This document shows positions 19,435 to 31,477 of a stretch of DNA of 64,000 nucleotides, piece after piece. Origin of the DNA: Lycocorax pyrrhopterus obiensis (taxonomy: Eukaryota > Chordata > Aves > Passeriformes > Paradisaeidae). The translations under genes and the position numbers were made by a program. The DNA lies in NCBI GenBank assembly GCA_014706295.1, contig JACSVZ010000037.1, forward strand, positions 4,216,001 through 4,280,000, read 5' to 3'. Position 1 is the stretch's first letter; each line of letters begins with the position of its first letter. Below the pieces are notes generated by a model, which ran no database searches, was not told where the DNA came from, and saw nothing but the letters and a program-made list of their open reading frames with translations.

Positions 19435-22400
19435 TTACTGACACGGAAACCAGACCAGAGCCCGCTCAGTCCTCACTGGGAAAAACCTCTGAAGTCAGAC
19501 CCGAAGGGTGGAAGGCATTTCTCCAGCCTGTGCTGGTGACAGATCGATTTTCAGCCCAGACAAAGGCAACGAGAACCTCCTGCTCACCGTGCAGTTGTAT
19601 CTCTCTGTGCATGTGACAGCAAACCCCAACCCACTGACTCACATTAGCTAACCCAAGGAAAGAGGCAGGGATCAGAAAAGGACTGCAATTTTTGGCCTCA
19701 TGCAGCATGGTCTTACTCTGCTAATTTCCACAAATAAGAAGTATTTATGGCCAAACATGCACAAAAGAATACCCACAGTAACACCATTCAGTGCAGCCAT
19801 TCTTAACAGTAGAAACCAAGAGATAATAGATTTTCTTTCCCCCAAGGACAGATGGATCCAGACATAATCATAGACCTTCTTTATTACACAAAAGAGTAGG
19901 ATACTGCACTTCAATCACAATAATTACAGGCTCTGACTGCTCATCAACCTCACAGCAAAATTTACACAAAACTGTCTTCCCCAAATGCTCTTTTTTCATT
20001 GAGGCTCCAGCCACCAATTTGTTCCTTCTTAGAAGGAAACTGAAGCATAAACACCACTTAAACAGAGAATTTTTAGATCAAGTCACTACAGACTCTGCTC
20101 AGTTTATCTCTGAACCCCTTGGTCTGCAATTCTTCCTGCTGCTCCAAAACACTTGAAGAAACAAAGGCCTGAAGGGAAAGTAACATTCTTTTGGCATGAG
20201 GCAACCGCAAGCTTGTTTTCCTCTGGACTGCAATCCTCTAGACCCTTCAAAGACTGCTCCTAAAACATTTCCAGTTTCGAGTTAAATCGCAGGTTACTGG
20301 GCCGGGAGGTTCTATTGTCTCTCCCTTGCACCAGGCTGGGTGTTGCAGCTTTTCTGCTGAATAAACAACATCCAAACCTTCCCAGTAAAGCGTTTCCTGA
20401 GCAGAGCCCGTGTAATACCAGCAAACCACTGCCAGTGGCAGCATTGTGCCAGGAAAGCTGGGACTGAGCCACCACTTCCACATCCCCAATCCCCAAACCC
20501 GCTCACTGAGCATCCCTGGGCTGTGCAGGAGGAACCCGAGCCTGCTGTGGTGGCTTTTTAAATAACACATTTGCAATCAAAGCCAACAAGCTTGTCTAAT
20601 GCATGGAAAAAATCAAAAGGACAACGAATGAGAGGCAGCTCTGATTTCTGCTGCCTGCTGTTCAAAAATTGGGGTTGCAGACTTGTCTGTTCTCCTGAAA
20701 TAATGCTCTGTGCATCACAGCTTTTATGAACAGTCTCTCTGAATTCTGAAGACAAAAAAGTCCACGTAAATAATCTGTCACCCTCTCGCTAAGAGTTCAT
20801 AAATTCTATTAGTGGAGCTTGCAACAATGATGGGAAACATCAACCCAGCATTTCTCTGCAAATTCTCTTTGTATTTCTCAGCTGAGAGGACAAAACCCCC
20901 ACTCTTTTGTTACACAAACCCTGAGAGGATGCTCAGAAAGCTTCACTCTGGCACGAAAACCATTCACATACATAAGGACAGTTTACAACAAGCATCAATG
21001 CTCTGATTTTCAGGGTTTGTGCCTCTGGAGTCGGGTGTCTTTCAAATAATACAACTCCAAGGAGCACTGCAAAGGAGGCACAGGCACATCTGCGCATGGA
21101 ACCACGAGGGAGGACTACAAAATACAGCGTGGAATTTGGTGGTGGTGGTTTGGAATAGCAAATAACACTGGGGGAGGAGGACTGGAAATCTGCACTGTGC
21201 TCTGCCAGGGAAAGCACTGCCAAAGGGTTCCCTACAAACCAAATCATCCCAAGTATGAACAAGCACCCGCAGACAAGGGGAGACCCGAGAAAAGAGAGGG
21301 ACTTGCTGCACCTTGGAAAAAGAGGAGGAGAAAGGCAGGCAGTGTGAAGGAATGGCTTCAACCTCCTGTGTAACCTTACAGAGATGCTGCTAGGAGGGGA
21401 CAGGTTTGCAGGAGGAACTCGGGGAGTGCCCAAAGTCTGTGTGCAGGTGATCCTTGACATCTGCATCCACTGAAGGATACACCTGCATCCACAGAAAGGG
21501 ACGGATCAGCACTGCCAATGTTCCACTGCCCTGGCATCACACAGAGCTGGGAGTCGCAGCTTCAGGCCAAGGCTGAGGGGACACGGTGATGCCACCACCT
21601 TCCTGTCACAGAACAGCACAGGGCTCTCAGCAGCGGGGACAAGGCCAAGGGCAGCACTTACAAAGCATTCTGACACTAGAGGGAAGGAATCAGTGGCTCA
21701 AAGTGAGGTTTCCCCCCTGCTGCCATAAGGGAGCACCACTCTCCCACCTCCCAAAACACCCTTTTTGGTCCTTCAGTCAAAGCAAAGAGAAGTTTCTGCT
21801 GATTGCCACAACTCCTGGAAGCCCCACTGCAAACTCCCAACAAGCACTAAAAACTGGAATAGCAGGGATTACACAAGAGCTTATCAGGAATATTCACGGT
21901 GAACACAATGCAGGCAGGCAAAGTATTTACTGTGTTCTGCGGTATTTTATCAGCTCATCACTCAGAAATCCCACACTTGAGGAAAGCACAACCTCTCCAT
22001 GCAGGCTGGAGCTCTCTGCCAGCTCAAGCGTTTGACTTCGATGGGGAGACAGTGATTCCCATTGGGAATGGGAACTCCTCAGCACACCTCGGCTGCAGCC
22101 TCACTGTGCTTTGTTCCAGCCACTCTGCACATGAAAGAGAACAACAACAATTCCTCCCCTGAAATCAGATTCACAATCCGGAGGCACGGGGGGAGATTGG
22201 ATTTCAGGAGGCGGGGCTGGATCGAAGGAGTTTCCAGGGAAGTGATGAATTGCCAAGGCTGCCTTCAGGGTGGGACTGATGGCACTGACAGGGCAAGACT
22301 GCAAAGCAAAGGAAATTACAGGGGTTTCCTAACACCCAGAAGTGGCTTTTCTTTCACTACACCTCAGAAAACAAAAATAATAACGTTAGAATTAGAAGCA

Positions 22401-22725
22401 AACAGGTGATAAAACCAAAACACAACCAACCCAAATGTGTGGCAGAGGACAGAGGAGAAGCCATGGTCAGCACCCACTACCCAGGCTTTTCACTCCTAAA
22501 GCCTAAATTCTATTAGAGAGGCATTTTAAGCGATTTAGAAATGAGACGGTAAAGGGGCCACTGTAAACATCTTGAACAATTATCAGACTCCCCATCTGAA
22601 TCATGGGATGCTGCCTATAGAACGGCTCAGTGCCTCCCTACACAGGCAAAGCAGCAACAAAAATATCATTTACAATGGGATGTGCAAGGAACCTTTACAG
22701 AAAAGTCTGTGACAATGATGCATTT

Positions 22726-22769
22726 GGGGTTGGGTTGGTTGGGTTGTGGGTTCTGGGTTTCTTTGGGGG
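22726..22769 (+). other. Potential G-quadruplex (plus strand)
   Basis: Runs GGGG-TT-GGG-TTGGTT-GGG-TTGT-GGG, followed by further GGG and GGGGG runs, satisfy the usual four-run, short-loop pattern. The plus strand is the template for RERE transcription. The GGGTT units resemble telomeric DNA but are not a telomeric array. Confidence 0.6.
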
Positions 22770-23146
22770 CTGTGAGCTGATCTCCTTCCCAAATACCTCT
22801 TTTTACCACCATTGGTCATTTTCGTCCAATTCATTTCAAAGCTTCAGCCTGACAACTCCTTTCTGTACCCACTCTCCAACATGGATGATTTTGTGGGGTT
22901 TAACCTGAAGCTTCAATCTTGCTAAAAATACAAAACGTCTGTCAGAGTCTCCCTTTTCACATTTACATCCCTCACCGCACAGAAATTCCTAGACATGCTA
23001 TTTTGTCAGCCAACTTTCTAAATACGTATGTCATTTCTAAAGCAGACTATACTCAGAGGTGTCAAGGCGCCAACTTCTGTGGCAGACTATTTATTTTCAA
23101 ACCATGTGCACACAAAAGAAGTGTCCCCTAATTCCTAAAGTGTGAC

Positions 23147-23165
23147 TTTTTTTTTTTTCTTTTTT
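23147..23165. repeat. Poly-T run (one C interruption)
   Basis: Twelve thymines, a C, then six more thymines. It is simple low-complexity DNA in the 23-kb intron. Confidence 0.9.
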
Positions 23166-26100
23166 ACACCTTTACATCTGAAAAGCTGCAGACAGTCACA
23201 TGCCAAATCCAGGCTTGCAGAAATTGCAGCCGTGGCAAGAGCTTTAAATTCCAAGTGTCCTTCTGTCAGCTCAAAACGATTCCCTGTGCTACAAAACCAC
23301 ATTCTCCCCTTTAATGAAAATATTGTCTTTTGCTGCAGCACTCACAAAGTGCTCATTTGGGGGTTTTGTTCTTGCTGACATTTTGGGTTTTGTTCCTTTT
23401 AAACAGCATGAATCAGTTCTGGACATTAAACAAGAGTTAGATGGAATCTGTAAATGGATCAAAGCATCTCAGCTCACAAGCATCTGGTCAACTTCTGTTT
23501 AAAATGAGCCTCTGCCTTACGGGGGAAAAAATAATGTTACACCTTCTCTCTAAAAGCAGCAACGTCCTGATTTCCGCAGCATTTGTGACAGTTCCAAGGT
23601 GCCTGTTTTCCCTAGAACAGCTTCAGAACAGTTACTGCACACCCCAAACCGGATCTTCAGAGATTCCACGTTCTGTCTCCAGGGCTGTGATGAACCAAAC
23701 TGTGCAAATGACCACAGATGTCCTGCAGATTCTCCCAGAGGGATTTAATCACCGTACTTCACTACTTGCCCTATTTAGGTCCATGTTAAATCACAACTAG
23801 CTTTGGAAACAATGTGCCAAGTGCTGGAGATGACAGATGGGCATGCTGGAGTCAGGGAATAGCAGCAATTCCAGAGAAAGAAACAGCAAAACAGGGACAA
23901 GGAAAAGAACATCTTCCCTTTCCAACGTGTTTTCCACCATGAAATCTCACTCCTGCTGTAGAACTGTTTTTTACATTCAGTCAATTCTGACATTTACTAA
24001 TAGTCAAAGGAGAGAAAAGGAAAAATAAAGAGCACTCATATCAGATTGCCTGTGGGGACAAAAAAACAGCAGAGGGGGGACACAAATGAACCGATCTGGA
24101 AATCAGGAGCTAAAGAGATATAGCAAGGATTATTTCTCTTCCCTCTCCACACAGCACGTGTAATTTCACGTTCTCAGGGTATCTTTTTGTAGGCTGTTTG
24201 CTAATTAATTAAGCAAACTGATCAGCTGTTTGTAAGCCAAGCAAACCCAGCCTGGAAATGCAGAGGTTATTACTACAAATGAATGTTATTTTTGCAGCTT
24301 GATTATTTAATTCAGACGCCTGCATAGCAACACATAATTACTCCTTGCAAACAGAGAAGCATTGTCAGTGTTCAGCAAGAAATACAAATGTGAAATAAAA
24401 GCAATAATGTGGCCACATGCAGATTAATCCTCTGTGCCCCTGCCCAGAGCAGCCCGGGCAGGGCGGTCCCTCTTACCCTGAGCCAACACAAAGCCTGCAA
24501 CCTTTAAACCTGTTACTGTTATCTAATGACTGCTCCATCTACAAGAGCTTTTCTAATAGAAACATGCCTTGATGGCTTATCTGGGCACACAAGGCAGGGC
24601 ACAAAGCAGGGCTGATTGAGCGCAGTAATGGGAGGCAGGAAATGAGAAGCCTTGGGAAAGCCGAGGATAATCGATCAGTGGATTCACTCAAGTGTGAGCT
24701 GAGCTGGGAATAAGCTGCCTGGGGTATCAAATATTGCTGTTTCCAGGGTAAAGGCCCATTTCTGTGATCTATGCAGGGGAGAGCATAATTTATTGACAAA
24801 ACAATATCGGATTTTTTCACAATGGCTTGCGCCTGACATTTTCTGACTGTTTACAGTAAGAATTTTTCTTGTGTCCTTTTTATGCACAAATATAACTCCT
24901 TTTGGAATTCATCAAGTCACCTCAGCATGCTGGAAATTAATTCAGCCTCGCGTGGGAGTAACTCTGAGATGTCAAACACTCCTCACACTCACCTTGCCCT
25001 GAATTTCTGCCTCTCACAGGTGCACAGAGCACTGCACACCTGCAGGGACACACCTGGCCCCAGACCCCATGGGATGCACAGTCCTTCTGCTCGGAGGCAC
25101 TCTCCGTGCAGAACAGTGTTTGCTCTAGATCTCTACTGTAGTTTCTACAAAATCTGAAGCTGCAAACAGCACCAAACATCACAAACAGGTCCTTTGTGGC
25201 CTTGTTTCTTACAGACGGACACGGGAAGGCACTGGAGCCCATGAACACACCTGCAAACCTCAGCCCACGGGCACACACTGACACCCACACCAAAGCATGA
25301 AACAGCCATCTGCCTGCCTACACCTTCACAAACTGCAAAACGTGCCCAAAATCAGTTTTACATCACAGCACATCATCTGCAAGGTTGTTTATGCATGTGA
25401 GGAGGTGGCCAGGCAGCCCCAGCCCCAAATCCCAGCTACCAAGGCTCGAGCCTTCTCAAAAACACGAAGGTGGTACCCGACTTATGCGCATGTTAATGCC
25501 GAGGAGCTGCCATATGCTGTCTCCCAGTGTGGGTGGGTTGGCATTGGAGCTGCCAGACTGCCTCACAAACACAGCCCTCACCCAGCTCAGCAGAGCTGCT
25601 CCAGCACAGCTCGCTCCGCTGCCGCTCAGAGCACGGGATGTTCTGCTGGGACCGAGGGTGCGCCCACAAGGCAGCGACTGCACACGCGACAGACAAAGAA
25701 TAATTATGGCAGCTGAGAACCGGGGAGAGATCCGTCAGGAGCTGCAATAAACAGCACTAAAAGGCTGCCTGAGCCTCAGTGAATTCAGCAGTGAAATCGC
25801 CCTCACCAGCAGTTCAGCACTGAATTTCATTGTGCTTAAACTACATCGCACTTCTAAGGCAAAGTTCAACAAATCCAGCACATTTTGACAAAAACTGACT
25901 AATATGGAACAAGTGTCACCTAACGGCCCTTAATTTTATTTAGTGTCACCCATATATCTCACCTTGAACACAGCCTCATCCAGGGTTTTAAAGGAGAAAA
26001 AGAACATTACTCATTTCAAGTAATGACCGTAAGAGATGTCTGTATTTAAAATAAACTGTAGTATTTATTCCATCAACTTTCCAGCTTTACCAGAAACAAA

Positions 26101-29100
26101 GCTGCTCACTGTGCCGAGAACCAGCAAGTCACCTGTTTTCATTTAAGTGAAATACATTTAAGTACAAAATACCCTTAAAATTTCAGTGCGATCCTAAATG
26201 ACAAAAGATAATTTCTTCTTGTTAAAAAAAAAAGCAGTTATGCTTAAAAACTGACTGGCTTAAAATAAAACTATGATAAGATCTTCCATGAAGGTTATGG
26301 GTCATTGCTTACTACCTCATTTAATCCCTTTGTGATCTCTTTCTGCTCCGTTTCCCTTTTATGTTCCCTGAATCCCAGCTGCGGTTCCCGGTGTGGGTGA
26401 GGTACAAAGTCACCAGGGCAGCCCCGTGTACAGCACCGGCACAAGGCTGTTTAATTACAATTACGGCTGCCAGGGCTCAGGGACGCCGTGTCCACCCCCT
26501 GCTGCCCCTCCAGGGCCCTGTGGCACAGAAAGCTCCCCCATGCCCGTCCCCTCCCAGGAACAGCAGCAGCCGGGGCAGCTCGGGATCCCCACCAGCTCCG
26601 GGCTCCGGCTCCGAGAACCCCGTGCAGGTAAAACCGGGCTCGGCTTCACCCATTGCCCAGAGCGGGGCAGAGCAGGGATGCACACGAGGGCTGGGCAGAC
26701 CCAGCTGGGCACATCCAGGTTCCCTGGGCTTATTTTCCCACCCACATTTCCATGGCATGAGGAATTCCGGGGAATGTTGCGCTGTGCTGAAGGTCCTGCC
26801 AGCACACAAAGCTGCTGCCCCTCCATCAGCACCTCCTGAGGGTCTCACACTGCACCCAGCTGGGCACAAACCCCAGGTGAGGCCGTGGAGGTGCCACATC
26901 TCTGCTGCTATGGCACAAATATCCCAAACGAGACACACACACACAAGGGGAGCGTCATTAATGGGCCGTAATTAAAATGGCTGGGAGAGAAGGCAATAAG
27001 CACTATTTTTGATCACAGCACCCCTGCTCACGTTCTGCCTCTCCCAGCCCCACTCTGATTACAGATTTTGCCTTTCCACAGAAGCAGAGTGGGAGGGAGC
27101 TGCTGACCCAGAACTGACAGGGACCCTCCTGAGCATCTCCTGCTCTGCTCACACCATCCGGGCTCAGCACAGGCACCAGCAGCCACCACCAACTAATGGT
27201 ATCACAAATGCATTTAACTAATCATTGAATAGATGCCCTGGTAATTAAATTCCATTAAGGTTTTTTTAGCATTATGCCAAAGAAGTGCAACACTGAAATG
27301 AAGATACCATTCGGGCCCCACCTGACATTTGCCATTAAATGTCATTTATAGCACATAGCTCAGATCTAATTGCAGAGCAGCACCAGCCACAGTATTTATC
27401 ACTTCTATTAAAACAAGCAGCACTCAGCAGTGGGGCTATTCGAAGCCATCATACACAGTTTAAATAGATTTCTCACCTTTTAAATATCAAGAGGCCGGAT
27501 TTTCTTTACCATCTCACTGAGGGGTTTACCTTTGAACAAAGACACATCAAGAGCTGAAGGATAAAACAATCAGGAGACAGTTTGCTCTGCAAACCCAGCC
27601 TGGAGTTTGAACAGTCCCTGCCTGTTAAAATATTGCCTCATGGGCAGGGGAATTTTATAACAGGAAAAATTAAAGCACCTTTGCCAACCGGCTGGGATCT
27701 GAAATTATAAAAAGAAAAGGAAAGAAAATGCACTGATCAGCCAGACCCTGTGACTTGGCTGTTTCACCACAAAAGCAAACGCTGTTCCTATGAGGAAACA
27801 AAGTGTGTTTGGAAAATAAATGCCTGGAAAGTGAATGTTTCCTTGTGCAGCTCCCCAGAGGATGTAATTTACTCACGAAATGGTCAGTTAGTGAAATGTT
27901 TACATCCTCTCAGAAACTGCCCCAACATGTGTGTTGTTGACCGAGCTATGTTCCAAACCAGAGCAAAATCAGCTTTTCACAGAGGCTTCACACGAGGGGG
28001 CCGTGACACAGCCTCAGCAAAAACCCTGCCGGTAATTAATGTGCAACACCCAGAGCAGCTCATCAAGAAAACAAAGCAGCAATCTTAAAAAAATGTCAAT
28101 TTGTAGAAGACACGACTGTATCTCACCACACAGGGAATTCCTAATACAGATTGGTGCTGTCTGCCCGGATATCAATAGCTAAATTAACAACACCGGGCTT
28201 TAGATTTTTTCTTTGTATTTATATGTAAATCAGTACTAAATAAACATACCCCAAACCAGCTCCACAGGCTGCAATCTAATCTAAAGCCAAAGACTGGAAA
28301 GATGGTCTCCATTCATCTGGAAATAGCCAGATACTGAAGACACTAAAATCAGAAATAACTACACTGGGAATAAAAGGGATGCATTTACCTGCTGGAAGAG
28401 AAAAAATCTCAAAGGAAGAGTTGGGAGAGAGATACAAACAAAAAAACCCCTTTTCTCTGGTGCTGAAAGTGTGAACATACAGACAGCTGAGATGGTCCAC
28501 AAGAAAAGCAGTTCTGAAATCAAGAAATGTGGTTTTTAAACCTCTAGCACACACCATGGACACCACAGGCACTCTGGTTTGAATTACAGTGAACACAGCC
28601 AGCCAAGCTAACACACAATTCCAAAGTTAATCATTTGTCTTGGGCCATATAATCACCACAGCATTACAACTTTAACAAATGAAGCCACTAATAACTTCTA
28701 TTAAAGAAGTCAAGGTGTTAATTCACTCCCAGGTCCAGCAGCAGAAAGCTTTGAGAGCAACCAGCAGTTCCATAAACCACTCGGTCCTCATGCAGAACCC
28801 AAATTAATTTCCTCTATTACTGGAGGCACTGGATGGAACCCATCAGTGCCAGATCCAAAGGCTCTGACTCAGAAATCCTCCTGCAATGGGAATGAGGGTT
28901 GGTGCCTCTCCCCTTGTCCTGGGCACAAGGCTTTACCCCAAGCGAATCATCACGGCCAGTCCTTTACAGACTCACTGAAAAAAGGAGAATTCTGTGTGCT
29001 ACCATCACCCATAAATGCAGAAACTGGCAGGGAACCTTACAAAAAGAAAGATGACTAAAAGTTATTCAGGGAATTCGTATAAAACTTGGTTTGACCAGTT

Positions 29101-31178
29101 TAGAGAGAGCTCATGATTTAGATCAGCTTCCTTTCACCAAAGACAATCTTCTCAGAAAATTGTTTTTAACATTTCCATGAACTTGGTTCTTCAAACTGCT
29201 GAGCAGGAGTCTGCCTTTGGGAAAATGGAAGTGTTACAGATTATGTAATAAAATGAGGAGCTCTGCCTCTCTGTGACACAGGAGTTAAAGGGAGAAGCCT
29301 GTTTAGATCAATATTGAAGCCCATATTTCAGCTGCCTGTGCACTTGTGTGCACTTCTGGCTGTGCCATCTCCCTGGGAACCTGACCCGAAAAGGCCTGGA
29401 GCTCACTGAGTGCTCAGTACCTTGGAAAAGCAAAATCAAATATTCATGCACTGGCACAGGCAACACTGACAAATCCAAAGCCATTTCCCAGCACTTGAAC
29501 TGGTGTAAACTGCAGCACTTGTCCTACAAGTGCTTCCCAATGAGCACATAATAAATTAATCTGTAATATAACGCAGTATTAGCTCGAATTTCAATATTTA
29601 CTGTGCCTGTTTCAAAAGCAGCCATGCTCCAGATGTGCTCCCAGCTGTTTGTTTTCCTGGCCCAATGTCTTTAGTAACAAACAGCCCCTTGGTTTAATCA
29701 CCTCCAGGCTCCAGAGCAGAGATTTATGATGATATTTCACCACAGTTAATGGAATTTCGCACTCGAGAGTGTGAAGTTTTCAGCTTAAAGGCCCAAACCA
29801 GCTCAAAACTCCAACAGTTCATGTTCTGAGGGCGCAGCAAGGCCCATGAAGCCACACCTGAAATGAGGAGGCAATTTCCAGGTATTTCCTCACAAATCTG
29901 CCCCAGCTGAGGGAGGGCAGCTCTAGTTCCCAGTGCAGGCTGGTGATCAAGAGCCCAGCACAGGGAGTGGGAACTGCTGGCTCTGTGAGCTGCTCTGGAA
30001 CACCAACACGTGCAGCACTACAACCCATCAGAACAGGAAAACTGACACCAAATGGCAGCTCCCCTTCTGGAAAACACCTTCCTCAATCTTTTCAGCCACA
30101 GACACTGCAGAAAGCATCCCAGGGAATACCTTCCTGCAGATTCCCTGCCATCCTCTGCAGCCCTGTCTGATATTCCACATTCTGCAGCTTCTGCCTCGCA
30201 GGGTCCTGGGGTTCACACATATCAAAGCACCCAATTGCCTTTTCTTTTTTTGCCTTCTTTTTTTTAAAACACGAGGAATATGAAAGCACACACTGAAGCT
30301 GGTCCTTGTTAGCAGACCCATTTTCATCTCTTTAAACTCAAAGAGAGCAATTCCCTTGAAAACTGTCACAGCATTTTCCCAATCCATAAAGAGGAAGTTC
30401 AACAGCCTCAGGTCACTAATCACAACGATGGGAGACACAGAGCATAAATTATGTCTTTCTATTCCACAGCAGTGAAACATATATATTCTTTTATCTTACT
30501 TATTTGATTCTCTCTGTAAACTGAATGTTTCAGATGCGTTTGTAGTCTAAAAATGATATTTTACAAATAAAAGGGAAGCACTTTGTTGTTTACACAGTGT
30601 TCCTTCCATGAGGTACATTAATATCACACGCAGGTGGATGGACAAGAATTGCTTTACACAACAACGTAAACTTGGATATTTTCCCAAAGGAAAAACTTTA
30701 TTTGAAGTTTAAGAGTTGCTTAGCACAAATTTGTTGGTTTTAATAATTTTGCATCACTTTTAACCTTAAAACGTGCCAACAAACAACTGAAGGGAATATG
30801 ATTTTAAAAGCCCCAGAAGTTCTGCTTAGAAAGCAGAGCAGGATGCTCACGCACTACTAATTTAATTAAAGAGTTATTTTCCTTTTAAATACCCTCTAAT
30901 GGCCCAAAACAAACTGAGGCTGCTTTAAAATCAATCACTTTAATCAAAATTACAAGCTCAAATTCTCCATGGATTATTGTTCAGTGACTGCAGTGTCAAA
31001 AATGCACATCCATCACATCCCTGGCTGCGAGAGCCGGGCAGGGACCAGCACGGCTCCATCCCCAGGGGTGATGCCCAAACCCACCCTGAGAGCCTCTGAA
31101 GCTCTGTCAGACAGGCACAAGGTGGAGCTGACTGGAAGCGTTTTCCTAAGTGGCTCCATCAGTCCCTGCTGAATAAAA

Positions 31179-31477
31179 GGGGATTCTGCCTTTCCTGCCA
31201 CTCAGGCACAGAGCAGATATTCAAAAAAAGGGGATTCTGCCTTTCCTGCCACTCGGGCCCAGAACAGGTATTCAAAAAAAGGGGATTCTGCCTTTCCTGC
31301 CACTCGGGCACAGAGCAGGTATTCAAAAAAAGGGGATTCTGCCTTTCCTGCCACTCGGGCACAGAGCAGGTATTCAAAAAAAGGGGATTCTGCCTTTCCT
31401 GCCACTCGGGCACAGAGCAGGTATTCAAAAAAAGGGGATTCTGCCTTTCCTGCCACTCGGGCACAGAGCAGGTATTC
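31179..31477. repeat. 51-bp minisatellite, 5.9 copies
   Basis: Copies begin at 31179, 31230, 31281, 31332, 31383 and 31434. The last is cut short at about 31477. Each has a GGGGATTCTGCCTTTCCTGC head, a CACTCGGGCACAGAGCAGGT middle and an ATTCAAAAAAA tail. Copies 3-6 are essentially identical and copies 1-2 carry a few substitutions (CTCAGG, GCAGAT, GGGCCC, GAACAG). Because 51 is a multiple of three, both strands show open frames through the array. On the minus strand one frame reads as a 17-residue repeat (NTCSVPEWQERQNPLFL). I treat these frames as a by-product. It lies within a RERE intron. Confidence 0.95.

Noticed and set aside
22726..22769. Interstitial telomeric repeat
   Set aside because: The GGGTT units are irregular and lack TTAGGG.
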